Shown: piece by piece, positions 17,193 to 27,261 of the stretch
How positions within the stretch are numbered: position 1 is the stretch's first letter
How the letters are laid out: each line of letters starts with the position of its first letter
DNA from: Deinococcus yavapaiensis KR-236
Lineage (GTDB): Bacteria > Deinococcota > Deinococci > Deinococcales > Deinococcaceae
Direction: 5' to 3'
NCBI RefSeq assembly: GCF_003217515.1
Contig: NZ_QJSX01000018.1
Coordinates: forward strand, 28,402-92,401
DNA: 64,000 nucleotides
Program-made: the position numbers and the translations under genes
The notes under the pieces: generated by a model
Told to the model about the DNA's origin: nothing
Seen by the model: the letters and a program-made list of their open reading frames with translations, nothing else
Databases searched by the model: none

Positions 17193-19249
17193 TTCACCAC
17201 GACGCCCTGCAGCCACGCGGGCTGGGGCGGCAACCGCCCGGCTTTCACGCGCGCCCGCCACGCTTCGTCGGTGAGGCGATCGCTGATCGGCCCGGTGAAC
17301 TCGAAGTACGAGTACACGCCGCCCCGCGCGAGTTGCAGCCCGCCTCGACCGTTCGGCACGATCGCGTACACCTCGTACACGGGTCCCGTCGCTTCTTGCA
17401 GCACCTCGCCGTTCGGGCTCGACGCGATGTCGGTCACGAGCGCCGCTTGTTCGCTCTCGTCAAACGCTGGGCCGCCATTTTCCGGTCCGCCAGCCGGGTC
17501 GGTGGCGTTCAGAGTCATTTCTTCGAGCCACCCACCAAAGTAGAACAAGCGGTCGTACTCGTCGGCGGTGAGCTTTCCGCCGCTCAGTTGCCGCTCGCTG
17601 ACGCTTTGCAAGAAGGCCAGCATGGACCCGAGGCTTTCGAGGTTTTCTTTGGTCCTGGCGCTCAGCAAGCCGCGCCCGGAAAGTCCGTCGCGCGTCTGCT
17701 TCGTCAACGCGCGAAGTTTCGAGTACACGTCGACGTTCGGCTCCACGTACGACCGCGGGTGCTCGGGCTCCAAGCCTCCGCCCATCTCGGCGAGCACCTG
17801 CTTGGCGTACAACACCGTGTCGTGCTTGAGCTCCGTGTAACTGCCGAGCGCCGTCTGCAACTCCTTCTTCGACCACGCGGGCGTGCGCATGAACGCCGGG
17901 TAGCGTGCGTCGCGCGCGTCTGGCACGGCGGCGGACCGCAGCACGTCCAGCCACGACCAGTACACGTTTTGCGTCCACGTCGCGCGGTCGAACGCGCCGA
18001 TCTTCGCCTTCAACGCCGTGAGTTGCGACTCGTAGTTGCGGAACTTCGTGTCACCGCTCGCCTTCAAGGCGTTGAAGGCCGCGCTGCTACCGAACGCGGC
18101 GAACACGTCGAGCGCCTTTGGCAGCCAGCGTTCTTGCTTGAGCACGCCCACGTTGCGCCACGTGAGTTGATCGAGGACGTACGCGTCGAGCGTGAAACGC
18201 TGCCCCATGAGGCGCCACCCGACGGTGTCCGCGCCGCGTTGTTGACGAAGCGTGAGCCAAAGCGAGTTGATTTGCGGCGGGAGCAATTTGGCCGCTTGCG
18301 CTTTGAAGGCCGCGAGCTTGCCCGCATCGGCGAACGCGAGCAAGTTCGTACCGAACGTTTGCCGTGCGAGCGGCGCGTATTGCGCGAAGGTGAGGTCGTC
18401 GGACTTGCCGACGAGGAAGCTCGTCGGTTCGTACACGCTCGCCCACAAAGCACGCACGTCGGCGTTCTGGTCTATCAAGCGCGTGAGAATCAACGCCACG
18501 CGCGTTTCGCTGTCGCTACGCACGCGCAAGTTCATTCGCCCGAGGTACATCATCGCTCGGAAGTAGCGTTGCAGCGCGGCCGTCTTGGTGTAGTGTCCGC
18601 GCGGCTTGTACTGCGTGTAGTCCTCTCGCATCGCTTCTCGTGCGGGCACGCCCTGCGAGAAGATCACCGAGGGTTGCGTGCCCTTGGCGTTCATGATTTG
18701 GCGAAGTTCGCCTTGCACGAGGTTGGCGACCTCGGCGGGCACGGCTGCCTGCGGCTTGATGAGTTGCCGCGCGACCGCGAGGTACGCGAGGGCTTTGCGG
18801 GCATCTCCCTCGAGGGTCGTGTCTTTGGCGCGCGCGACGTACGCTTGCGCATCGGCGACAAGGGCGTCGAGCATGCGCGTGAGGTTCGGCGCGAGTCGTT
18901 CACGCTCCAAGTCACGCAGCAACTTGTCGAACGTCAGGTGGTACACGTGCAACACCGAATCCGTCGTCACGAACACCGGTTGGTACATGTACCGGGTGTC
19001 TTCGTACACGTGATGAAACTGCCGCCATTTCGCGGGGGCGATCACGAATCCTTGCTGTGCGAGGACTTGACGTTGCGTGGCCGTCAACGGGAAGTCAGCT
19101 CGACCTTCCGTCGTCGCTTTCAGGGCCGCGGCGTTGCTGAGGCGGTCCAAGGCCACCGGAAGCGACGTGCCACTCGACTGAGCGACGGCGGGGCCGAGGA
19201 GCAGACTGGCCAGCACGAGCGAGCGGCGCAGACGTGGAAGTCGAAGCAT
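17189..19249 (-). CDS. DUF3160 secreted protein
   Basis: 686 residues from the ATG at 19249 (AAAGGA upstream), with a signal peptide MLRLPRLRRSLVLASLLLGPAVA. The body matches the DUF3160 pattern: GFVIAPAKWRQFHHVYED, PVFVTTDSVLHVYHLTFDKLL and the later RYFRAMMYLGRMNLR. It is long, helical and has no catalytic motif that I can name. The coupled CapA-like gene and the next gene suggest a shared cell-surface role, but that is inference only. Confidence 0.85.
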   Translation of the reverse strand: MLRLPRLRRSLVLASLLLGPAVAQSSGTSLPVALDRLSNAAALKATTEGRADFPLTATQRQVLAQQGFVIAPAKWRQFHHVYEDTRYMYQPVFVTTDSVLHVYHLTFDKLLRDLERERLAPNLTRMLDALVADAQAYVARAKDTTLEGDARKALAYLAVARQLIKPQAAVPAEVANLVQGELRQIMNAKGTQPSVIFSQGVPAREAMREDYTQYKPRGHYTKTAALQRYFRAMMYLGRMNLRVRSDSETRVALILTRLIDQNADVRALWASVYEPTSFLVGKSDDLTFAQYAPLARQTFGTNLLAFADAGKLAAFKAQAAKLLPPQINSLWLTLRQQRGADTVGWRLMGQRFTLDAYVLDQLTWRNVGVLKQERWLPKALDVFAAFGSSAAFNALKASGDTKFRNYESQLTALKAKIGAFDRATWTQNVYWSWLDVLRSAAVPDARDARYPAFMRTPAWSKKELQTALGSYTELKHDTVLYAKQVLAEMGGGLEPEHPRSYVEPNVDVYSKLRALTKQTRDGLSGRGLLSARTKENLESLGSMLAFLQSVSERQLSGGKLTADEYDRLFYFGGWLEEMTLNATDPAGGPENGGPAFDESEQAALVTDIASSPNGEVLQEATGPVYEVYAIVPNGRGGLQLARGGVYSYFEFTGPISDRLTDEAWRARVKAGRLPPQPAWLQGVVVK

Positions 19250-19406
19250 ACGTATCCTTTCGAAGACCATCCGGAGCTTCACGGGTCACGGGGCGTACAT
19301 GACGTGTCGGCCGAGCCTCCGTTCGGCCACGTGCCACCTCAAGGTAAAGCTTCCGAGCGGAAAGTGGCACGCACGCGACCGCCTGCATTCTCGGAGGCGA
19401 AGTGGG

Positions 19407-19880
19407 TTACTTCAAACGCTGGCTTTCCACGCCCATCCACAAGATCAACGCGGCGTCCGGCGCGACTTCGCTGTACATGGTGTTCGTCACTGCGAAGTAC
19501 CCGGCCACGCGCGGATCGCCGCTCGTCGTCACGAGGTACCACGCTCCGCCGCTCTTCGTCCAGCCTTTCGACCTGTACCCGCGGGCGTTGAGTTCACGCG
19601 CCCACTGCGTCCTCAACTGCGAGTGATCCCGAAACAGCACCGCGCCGCAACGCGCGACGAACGTCACGTCCGTGCGCACCGCTCGCACTTCCGGTGACGC
19701 GATTTGCTTCAGCAGCGGCGCAGCCAGCGATTGCGCGCGCGACTCGCAGTCGGCGCGACGCTCGGCGTTCAACTTGTCGAACATCGACACGGACGCCGCG
19801 CTGATTGAGGAAGCGGGCGCCGCCGCGGAGAACGTGGAGAGCAATGCGGCACAGACGAGCGAGGCAGCAATTCGAGGCAT
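19407..19880 (-). CDS. Secreted hypothetical protein
   Basis: 157 residues from the ATG at 19880, with AAAGGA five bases upstream. It starts MPRIAASLVCAALLSTFSAAAPA, a signal peptide. The mature part has a Cys pair (ADCESR and ARCGAV) and ends in a hydrophobic beta-rich segment (AALILWMGVESQRLK). No family is recognised. It lies 157 bp upstream of the DUF3160 gene in the same direction and could be the first gene of that transcript. Confidence 0.7.
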   Translation of the reverse strand: MPRIAASLVCAALLSTFSAAAPASSISAASVSMFDKLNAERRADCESRAQSLAAPLLKQIASPEVRAVRTDVTFVARCGAVLFRDHSQLRTQWARELNARGYRSKGWTKSGGAWYLVTTSGDPRVAGYFAVTNTMYSEVAPDAALILWMGVESQRLK

Positions 19881-20403
19881 GGACATCCTTTCAAATGCGA
19901 TGAGCGCGTATTTTCTTGAGGGTGCGGCTCGGACCGAAGAAGTCACCTTGCCCGGCGGAAACGAACGAGAGGAGCGCGTGCACCGCAGGGAATTGATGGC
20001 GACGACGATGCCTTCAACGTCGAGGAAGCAGTCCCGCAGTGACGGCATCCCGTCGCAGGCCGTGTCGCGTTCGTTGAGGATTGTTCCATTCATGAGGCTG
20101 AGGAACGCATTCATGACAACGTCGCTGCCTTCAGTGGGCTCGACGGGGTCTGCGACGGTTGTCGGGGTGAAGATGATTGAGTGGTGCGCGTCGGCGATCG
20201 GCTTGATGGCCGTGTCCGTGCGTACAAGCTTCCCCGACTTGTTGCAACCAGCTTCCTACCGATCGCTGGCGCGATGGTGTGGTCGATCATGCTGTTCACG
20301 GTCGCGTCCGGAACATCACGCTTGTCCTCCTGGCGGCTCGTTTTCGTGCTTCATCTCTCAGGGTACGCCGCCTGGTACCAGCGGGTCGGCGCATTTGCCA
20401 CGC
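19881..20403. other. Intergenic stretch, no recognised gene
   Basis: Mixed composition with no frame showing a start signal plus a protein-like sequence. It forms the left edge of the accessory region. Confidence 0.4.
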
Positions 20404-20661
20404 TCAACGCTTCGCTTGCTTCAGGTGGTGCAGGAAGCGGTGGAAGCGACGCTCGGCCCGCAAGCATCCGTAACGAACGAGGCGCGCTACGTTCGCTGGG
20501 CGTTCGCGGTACGCACGCACGAGCTCGTCGACGTGCACCGTGGCATTGTTGGCGGAGAAGCCGTGCTGAAGGGGATAGCCGGGTTGGCGACGTTTCACGC
20601 CCCTGCGTTGGTCGTGCGTGACCCACAAGAGGCGGGACACGCCGACCAAACGATAGAGCGC
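20404..20661 (-). pseudogene. Possible gene remnant, unrecognised basic protein
   Basis: A minus-strand frame open from just after a TAG at about 20662 reads ALYRLVGVSRLLWVTHDQRR and ends in HRFLHHLKQAKR. It is protein-like, Arg-rich and DNA-binding in character, but has no proper start codon or ribosome site. It may be the tail of a decayed mobile-element gene. Function is not assigned. Confidence 0.3.
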
Positions 20662-20718
20662 CTAGGAGAAGCTGCCAGCGCAGACTCCCGGGCTCTTAGC
20701 ACTCCCGGGCTCGGAGCC

Positions 20719-20922
20719 TATTGATAACCGCAAAAGTTACGCGGGCGGCAGGAGGCTGAGGCTGCTGTTGTTGCGGAGCAAGTACGCACGCTGCTCCCTC
20801 TCTACTTCAACCGATGGCAATATTGATAACCGCAGAAGCAACGCGGGCCGCAGGAGACTGAGGCTGCTGTTATCGCAGAGCAAATACGCGGTCTGCTCCC
20901 GCTCCACTTCAACCGATATCAA
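20719..20922. repeat. Two-copy 102-bp tandem repeat
   Basis: Units 20719-20820 and 20821-20922 both begin TATTGATAACCGCA and end ACTTCAACCGAT(g/a)(g/t)CAA; a few bases of a third copy follow. Each contains a small hairpin (GGAGCA...TGCTCC in unit 1). The period is 34 codons, and on the minus strand both units read VEVEREQ-AYLL--NSSLSLL, with about half of the differences in that block being synonymous. Confidence 0.85.
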
Positions 20923-20992
20923 TAGTTGAAAGCGCGACTGAAGCTGACGGGGTCGTAAGACCGTTGTCAGCCAGTCGTGCTAAGAATGCCGG

Positions 20993-21226
20993 ATGCTGAG
21001 CGCCGTTGAGTTGAAACACGAAGTTGGTGCGGAGATCGACATCGTCGCACAGAGTCTGTCGGCACGCCCCCCCATCGAATCCGAAGTTCGAGATGAGGTG
21101 CTGCGCATCCTCGAGATTGTCCGCACCGAGGTCGAAGGCACGACGAGCGCCTCGTACCTACGCGCACTTGGCAGTGTCGTTCGGTTCGTGGTCGACGAAA
21201 CCGCCGGAGGACGGTACGACGCGTGA
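20993..21226 (+). CDS. 77-residue hypothetical protein
   Basis: Starts at the ATG at 20993. The product is acidic and mainly helical (EVRDEVLRILEIVRTEVEG), with no membrane segment. The size and helical character would suit an immunity or antitoxin-type protein, but no motif supports that and there is no partner gene. It lies between the tandem repeat and the IS3 element. Codon third positions are less G/C-rich than in the core genes, consistent with accessory DNA. Confidence 0.45.
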   Translation: MLSAVELKHEVGAEIDIVAQSLSARPPIESEVRDEVLRILEIVRTEVEGTTSASYLRALGSVVRFVVDETAGGRYDA

Positions 21227-21319
21227 AGCCGACGGGCCGGGTTCATCCTCGGGTCGCAGGACGGTACATGTCGTGAGGTTCACCCCGTCGTCGGTCCACC
21301 TCGAATGCGTCACAGTACC

Positions 21320-22165
21320 TCAGCCCGCCAACCGGCGGGCGAACTCATGAGGTGCCAGGTTGCCCAACGAGCTGTGCGGCCGTACGTCGTTGTAGTCCCG
21401 CCGCCACACAGACAGGCTCAGCCGCGCTTGCGGCAAGCTCAAAAACCAGTGCGTATTCAAAAACTCATCTCGCATCCGCCCATTGAAACTCTTAATGTAG
21501 GCGTTCTGCATCGGCTTTCCCGGCTCGATGAATTCCTGTTTGATGCCGTGCTCGAAGGCCCAAGAGTCGAGCGCCTTACCCGTGAACTCCGGACCGTTGT
21601 CGCTCAACAGCACCTTCGGCTTGCCCCGCTCCTTCACGGCCTCGCTCAGCAGGCGTGCGACCACCGCACCGGGAATCGAGGTCGCCGCGTAGCTCAAGAT
21701 GCACTCCCGCGTGCAGTCGTCCACGACGTTCAGCACACGAAAGCGCTGCCCGCTAGCCAACTGATCGGACACGAAATCCATGCTCCAACGCTCGTTTCTG
21801 CTTCCAGGCGGCGGGGTCGGCACACGCCCCTGGGCCGCTCCCTTTCTCCGGGTCTTTTTCCGTACAGCCAGACCGAGCGAGCGGTAGACCCGGTACACCC
21901 GCTTGTGGTTGACGACCTCGCCGTCGCGGCGCAGCAGGACGTGCAGGCAACGGTAGCCGAACCGAGGCCGGTCAGCAGCAAGTCGCCGCAATTTGCCCGT
22001 CAGGTCGGCGTCGTCCTTGCGCGTTTCGTACCGCTGGGTCGAACGATGGAAGCCGAGCGTCTTGCACGCGCGGCGTAAGCTCACCCCGAAGGCGTCGCGC
22101 ACGAACTTCACCACCCGCTTTTTGACGGGCGTCTGGGCGTGCGGGGTGACGCCGGGGTCTACCAC
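21320..22165 (-). CDS. IS3-family transposase OrfB
   Basis: 281 residues starting at a GTG that overlaps the OrfA end; in life it is probably made as an OrfAB fusion by -1 frameshifting. The integrase core has the DDE residues: RWSMDFVSD, then VLLSDNGPEFTGK, then the Glu within the downstream helix at MRDEFLN. The N-terminal HTH_21-type region includes FGVSLRRACKTLGFHRST. It ends HSSLGNLAPHEFARRLAG as is typical. No disruption is visible, so it may be active. Confidence 0.93.
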   Translation of the reverse strand: MVDPGVTPHAQTPVKKRVVKFVRDAFGVSLRRACKTLGFHRSTQRYETRKDDADLTGKLRRLAADRPRFGYRCLHVLLRRDGEVVNHKRVYRVYRSLGLAVRKKTRRKGAAQGRVPTPPPGSRNERWSMDFVSDQLASGQRFRVLNVVDDCTRECILSYAATSIPGAVVARLLSEAVKERGKPKVLLSDNGPEFTGKALDSWAFEHGIKQEFIEPGKPMQNAYIKSFNGRMRDEFLNTHWFLSLPQARLSLSVWRRDYNDVRPHSSLGNLAPHEFARRLAG

Positions 22166-22425
22166 TTTTTTCCGACGACCTCCTTGAGGATGCTGTTGTC
22201 GAGCGCTAGGTCCGCCACGAGCTTTTTCAACCGTCGGTTTTCTTCTTCGAGAGCTTTGAGCCGCTTGACGTCATCGTGGTTCATGCCGCCGTACTTGGCT
22301 TGCCAGCGGTGGATGCTCGTTCGGGCGACTCCAGCTTCACGTGCGACCTGCTCGATCGTCTGCCCGGCCTCGACCTTGGCGAGGATGTCGAGAATCTCCT
22401 TTTCGGTGTACTGCTTGCGTTTCAT
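22159..22425 (-). CDS. IS3-family transposase OrfA
   Basis: 88 residues. The helix-turn-helix is IEQVAREAGVARTSIHRWQAKYGGM, followed by a leucine-zipper-like helix (LKALEEENRRLKKLVADLALD) used for multimerisation, which is characteristic of the IS407 group. The gene ends GKKW. The slippery run GGAAAAAAG just before the stop is where a -1 shift would enter OrfB. Confidence 0.93.
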   Translation of the reverse strand: MKRKQYTEKEILDILAKVEAGQTIEQVAREAGVARTSIHRWQAKYGGMNHDDVKRLKALEEENRRLKKLVADLALDNSILKEVVGKKW

Positions 22426-22729
22426 GCCGACTCCTTTTGGACCATCGTGTCCTATTCGGAGTGGGTCGACAAACCGGGGTCATGTCAGCGCGAACACGAC
22501 AGCGTTCTCGTCGAGTCCCTTCGATCATCGCCATGGTTGTCAAGTCCGAACGATCGAGAAGCCGACGGACGTCGCTCTTCAACGCCTTGGTCCTCGTTTC
22601 GACCAACCATGTCGCAATCACGGCGCTGAATGTACCTTGCGCTCAGTCAGCTCAGCTGCCTCCACAGGACGAACGAGTCCCCGACCATCCGCACACCGCC
22701 ACACTTCTTCTCTGAAAGGAACTCGAACG

Positions 22730-23503
22730 ATGAACCGACGCTTCCCTGCCCTGCTTTCCCTCTTGGCTCTCACGGCCGGTCTGGCCGCTCCCACGCTCAA
22801 AGCCGAACCGATGACGGTGAAGGGCACGGTCGTGGACGCCTCGGGCAACCCGATCAAAGGAGCCATCGTTCGCATCGAGCCGGGAGTCACCGGCGGCATG
22901 GTCACCGTCAAGACCGACGCACAAGGGCAATACACGACGCCAGCGCTCATCGACATGCCGTACTACGCGTCCGCCTGGGTGGTCATGCCGTTCCAAGGGC
23001 AGAAGTTCTGCATGCGTGTCGATTCCGTCAATCAGGAAGGCTACGAGCCCTTCTCGCCTCGCGCTGGCGTCATTCGCAACTTCAAGTTCAAACTCAGCGG
23101 CCCGATTCCCGACGGGGGAGAGTACAAGTACTTCGGTGGAGAAGCACGGTTGATGCGTCCTGGCTGGGACGAAAGCGACGTGATCAAGTGGACCGAGTCG
23201 CGCGTGCAGTTGACGCTCGTCCCGAACGGACCCCTGGCGGACGGCTCGAAAGGCAAGACGCTGGTGAAAACGACGGAGCTCGGCGACTCCTTCCTGTATG
23301 ACATCCCGCTGGGCTCCTACACGGCGACAGCGGTGGAGATTCGCAAGGACGGCACACGCTTCCCGCTCCTGATGGGCAAGGACAAGGCCGCACCTCAAAT
23401 GAACCTGAAATTCGAGTCGAATTCGCCGTACTGCGGCGCCGGGTACTCTCGAGTGAGCAGCATCGGTCGCGCGTTCCTCTACGTCGCTCGCTTTCCGAAG
23501 TAA
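22730..23503 (+). CDS. Secreted carboxypeptidase-regulatory-like domain protein
   Basis: 257 residues from the ATG at 22730, with GAAAGGA upstream. The signal peptide (to LAAPTLKAE) is followed by a carboxypeptidase-D regulatory-like beta-sandwich: VKGTVVDASGNPIKGAIVRIEPG, with TDAQGQYTTPAL. The remainder is a beta-rich region with two late Cys (none paired near). It is probably a surface or periplasmic protein that binds a ligand or polymer. It stands alone, is followed by a hairpin, and is not part of an evident operon. Confidence 0.8.
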   Translation: MNRRFPALLSLLALTAGLAAPTLKAEPMTVKGTVVDASGNPIKGAIVRIEPGVTGGMVTVKTDAQGQYTTPALIDMPYYASAWVVMPFQGQKFCMRVDSVNQEGYEPFSPRAGVIRNFKFKLSGPIPDGGEYKYFGGEARLMRPGWDESDVIKWTESRVQLTLVPNGPLADGSKGKTLVKTTELGDSFLYDIPLGSYTATAVEIRKDGTRFPLLMGKDKAAPQMNLKFESNSPYCGAGYSRVSSIGRAFLYVARFPK

Positions 23504-23508
23504 CAACG

Positions 23509-23537
23509 GGCGGCGAACGCTTCGTGCGTTCGCCGCC
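23509..23537. terminator. Strong hairpin after the secreted protein gene
   Basis: GGCGGCGAACGC (23509-23520) and GCGTTCGCCGCC (23526-23537) pair perfectly over a 5-nt loop, 5 bases after the stop codon. It is followed by A bases, not T, so it is a hairpin terminator without a U tract. Confidence 0.5.
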
Positions 23538-24129
23538 AAAAAGAACACCTCGAACTCCCAGGGGCCTCGTACACCTCAATCGGCCTGACCTAGCGGGGCC
23601 CCCGCTGGTTTTGCTCGAGGTGCCGCCAAGAATGATTCGACGAGTCACTTCGGCTGGGCCGCACGAGGAGCGGCGGACTCGGCGGATCGGTGAAATGACA
23701 AGTGATCCGTAGGACGATCGACCGCGGTTCCATCACCCTCGCTGACATGCTCGTCTCCGGCAACGAAGAATCCGAGATCTGGCTCGCCGAAAGCATCCTG
23801 CTTCGCGAACTTACAAACGCCGTTCGGAAGCGACCGTGTCACATACGCAGAAGCACGGCAACACACCACGGGCGTAATACAACCATAGGGCACGGTCATC
23901 GATGTTCCAGGCCTCGCGCTGAGCGCCCTTCTCTAACTTGCCAGGCTTGTACTGAAAACTTACGATGCGGCATCCCGAAGCTGCATCCTACCCTGAAGGC
24001 GTCCTCGAAAGGACGGCGCAAAGCGACCGAGCCGACGCCAGCACGGCCACAAGTCTCGCGGGAGCGGGGTGAGCCATGAACGGCAGTTACAGCAGGCGTT
24101 CGCACGCTTCCCCTTTCAGGAGGTTCACT
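23538..24129. other. Intergenic stretch, possible short remnant
   Basis: One plus-strand frame at about 23700-23850 reads ITLADMLVSGNEESEIWLAE, which looks protein-like but has no ribosome site and soon degenerates. Nothing else was recognised. Confidence 0.35.
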
Positions 24130-24492
24130 ATGCCAGGACCAGCCGGGCAGCCGCCATGCACGACCGCGCGAATCTCTATCACGCGTTACCTCCGGTCCTC
24201 GCCAGAACCGAAGACGCCCGAGCACCTGCGAACCCTGATCCTCGACGAGGCGCTCCTCATGCACCTCACGCAAGTCGAGGCGGTCTTTCCCGGGTCCGTC
24301 GTCAGCATCGAGGACCTTGTCGTCGAGAACACCAAGGCTGTTCTGCGTGGCCGCCTTCGAGACGTACGGCACGACAACACCCATGGCGTTCCGGCATTTG
24401 AGCGAGGAGTGGACGTGGCGATCTTCGTGATCTACGAAGTGAATCATGACCGTGCTCCGGGTCACTCGACGGCGCTCGATACCTTCAAGTAG
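24130..24492 (+). CDS. SnoaL-like (NTF2-fold) cyclase-family protein
   Basis: 120 residues from the ATG at 24130; AGGAGG (24118-24123) seven bases upstream decides this start over one 18 codons earlier. The C-terminal half (IEDLVVENTKAVLRGRLRD ... VAIFVIYEVNHDR) matches the beta-sheet of SnoaL/ester-cyclase proteins (expected pattern: D.vve.dkvv.r...G.h.G). The N-terminal helices are shorter than usual and the canonical His/Asp dyad is not obvious, so it may be a reduced member. Function is unknown beyond the fold. Confidence 0.6.
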   Translation: MPGPAGQPPCTTARISITRYLRSSPEPKTPEHLRTLILDEALLMHLTQVEAVFPGSVVSIEDLVVENTKAVLRGRLRDVRHDNTHGVPAFERGVDVAIFVIYEVNHDRAPGHSTALDTFK

Positions 24493-24510
24493 GCGGGATG
24501 TTCCCGAATC

Positions 24511-25029
24511 TCAAGACGCACGCTTGGGACAGTCGTCCATCATGTAAACGCTGCCCGCTCGCGAGCGGTCGGTCACGAAGGCCATGCTCCACCGCTCGTT
24601 TCTGCTTTCAGGAGGTGGGGTGAGCACACGCCCTTGAGCGGCTCCTATTCTTCGGGTCGTTCTCCTGACGGCCAGACCGAGCGAGCGGTCGGCGCGGTAA
24701 TCCCGCTTGTGGTTAACGAACTCGCCTGCTTGGCGTAGCAGGACGTGAAGCCGACAACAGCCAAAGCGGGGCCGGGCACTGACAAGCTGTTTGAACTTGT
24801 CATCCAAGGACGCGGCGTCTTTTCGGCGTTCGTACCGCTAAGTCGAGCGGTGAAAGCCCAACGCCTCGCACGCGCCAAGGGAGAAGCCTCTGAAAGCACC
24901 TCGGGGCTGAACTTGATCGCTTCGCTCGTCGCGGCGTGACCTCACCCCAAAGGCGTCGCGAACGAACCGCACCACGGGCTTCTTGTTTGTGATTGGGCGC
25001 GCGGTGTCGCTACGGGGTCTATCACTCAT
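24511..25029 (-). pseudogene. Degenerate IS3-family OrfB
   Basis: Frames on the minus strand match the intact OrfB at 21320-22165: VVRFVRDAFGV, LGFHRST, then ARPRFGCCRLHVLLRQAGEFVNHKR and SRNERWSMAFVTDRS. The order is kept, but frames are broken, about 18 codons are inserted between FGV and LGFHRST, and the catalytic core after the first Asp region (here Asp changed to Ala in WSMAFV) is lost. It is a dead copy of a related element. Confidence 0.8.
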
Positions 25030-25119
25030 TGTCGTGGCAGGTGGTGGGCTCCACGAGCATTCGAAGGCCCGTACCCACCGCGCTCCTTCGGACTCGGAGC
25101 GTGGGGGATGCCGGGCAGG

Positions 25120-25371
25120 CTACATGAGCTCGCGCAGTTGCGCCGGCTTCAACCCCAATTCGAGCAACGCCGAGCGACGCGCCTCGAGATCGGCCAGGAG
25201 ATCGCCTATCTCAGCGCTCACCGGTCGTACGTCGCGCCTCGCCTCGTTGCCGTCCTGGGCGTGGGCGTCGAAAACGCGCACGCCGATCACTTCGCGAAGT
25301 GGCTTCATGTCGGCATGGTGCACCGAGCAGCTGACGCGAGCTTGACGAGCGATGTACGGAGCGCAGGGCAA
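25120..25371 (-). CDS. Doubtful 83-residue hypothetical protein
   Basis: A minus-strand frame whose second half (VSAEIGDLLADLEARRSALLELGLKPAQLREL) is a plausible helical protein with strong G/C third positions. There is no ribosome site, and a competing plus-strand frame covers the same bases. It may be the tail of a lost gene. Confidence 0.3.
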   Translation of the reverse strand: MPCAPYIARQARVSCSVHHADMKPLREVIGVRVFDAHAQDGNEARRDVRPVSAEIGDLLADLEARRSALLELGLKPAQLRELM

Positions 25372-25750
25372 ATTCGAAAAGAGCCGCGACCGAAAGGTGG
25401 AAAATCGAACCTCGGCACTTCAAATGAGGAGGCTCGTGGCAACACGTCCTGGCAGTTCGCCGGCCATGAAGCACGGGACCTTGCCGGAGGGCCGCCGACG
25501 ATCGGCTCCGCGACACTGCCCCTCATCGGTCCAGCATCCTATGCTTCCGCGGTCTTTCCGTGTTCCCTGACCCAGCAGTAGGAACGCAGGAACGCGCGAC
25601 CGCTTCGTCCGGGGAGCGGCGATCTTGCCGATCCCTCGGCGCACTATTACGTATGTCGACGAAACGCTCGGTAGGCGACCGTCCCGCGTCGAGTGTCGCC
25701 CTTCACGCAGCAAGATGAACTGATACCATCTCGTCAATGCCAAAGGACGC
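25372..25750. other. Intergenic stretch, no gene seen
   Basis: Leader region of the following MFS gene; no feature recognised apart from AAAGGA just before its ATG. Confidence 0.4.
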
Positions 25751-26989
<1,239 letters not shown>

Positions 26990-27261
26990 GATGAAACCGT
27001 CGGTGCTCGTAGTCGAGTCGAAGGCGGAAAGCTCGAGCGTGACGTCCTCGACCGGCATGATCGCCCTGACGTTCACGTCTGGCATGAACGCGTCGCTCGA
27101 CGTGACAAGCGTTCTTACGCGCGTCGTGAAGGCACTGAGTTTCTGGAAGAACGTGAAACTGGAGCGGCTCAACGTGTGCATGCTGATTGGCGATGGTGGT
27201 CCTGCCGTTCCTGTCGTCGTCCATGGCGTTCGCGCGTCCGCGCTGATGGTATAACCGCCGG
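26990..27261. other. Intergenic stretch with a leaderless-type promoter at its end
   Basis: No convincing gene. TATAAC (27250-27255) lies 6 nt before the next ATG, suggesting a leaderless transcript. Confidence 0.4.

Larger units (their letters stand above)
21273..22480 (-). mobile_element. IS3-family (IS407 group) insertion sequence, apparently complete
   Basis: About 1.2 kb with two overlapping transposase frames. The ends share an imperfect inverted repeat of about 32 bp: ACCCCG..T.GTCG..CCAC..CGAAT at the left (from about 21281), and the reverse complement ending at about 22481. Six bases, CATGTC, are repeated at 21267-21272 and 22481-22486 and may include the target duplication. The exact ends are uncertain by a few bases. 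Confidence 0.8.

Noticed and set aside
20684..20712. Repeated ACTCCCGGGCTC as a phage attachment site
   Set aside because: Two 12-bp copies only 5 bp apart, with no integrase or tRNA nearby; likely part of the local duplication.
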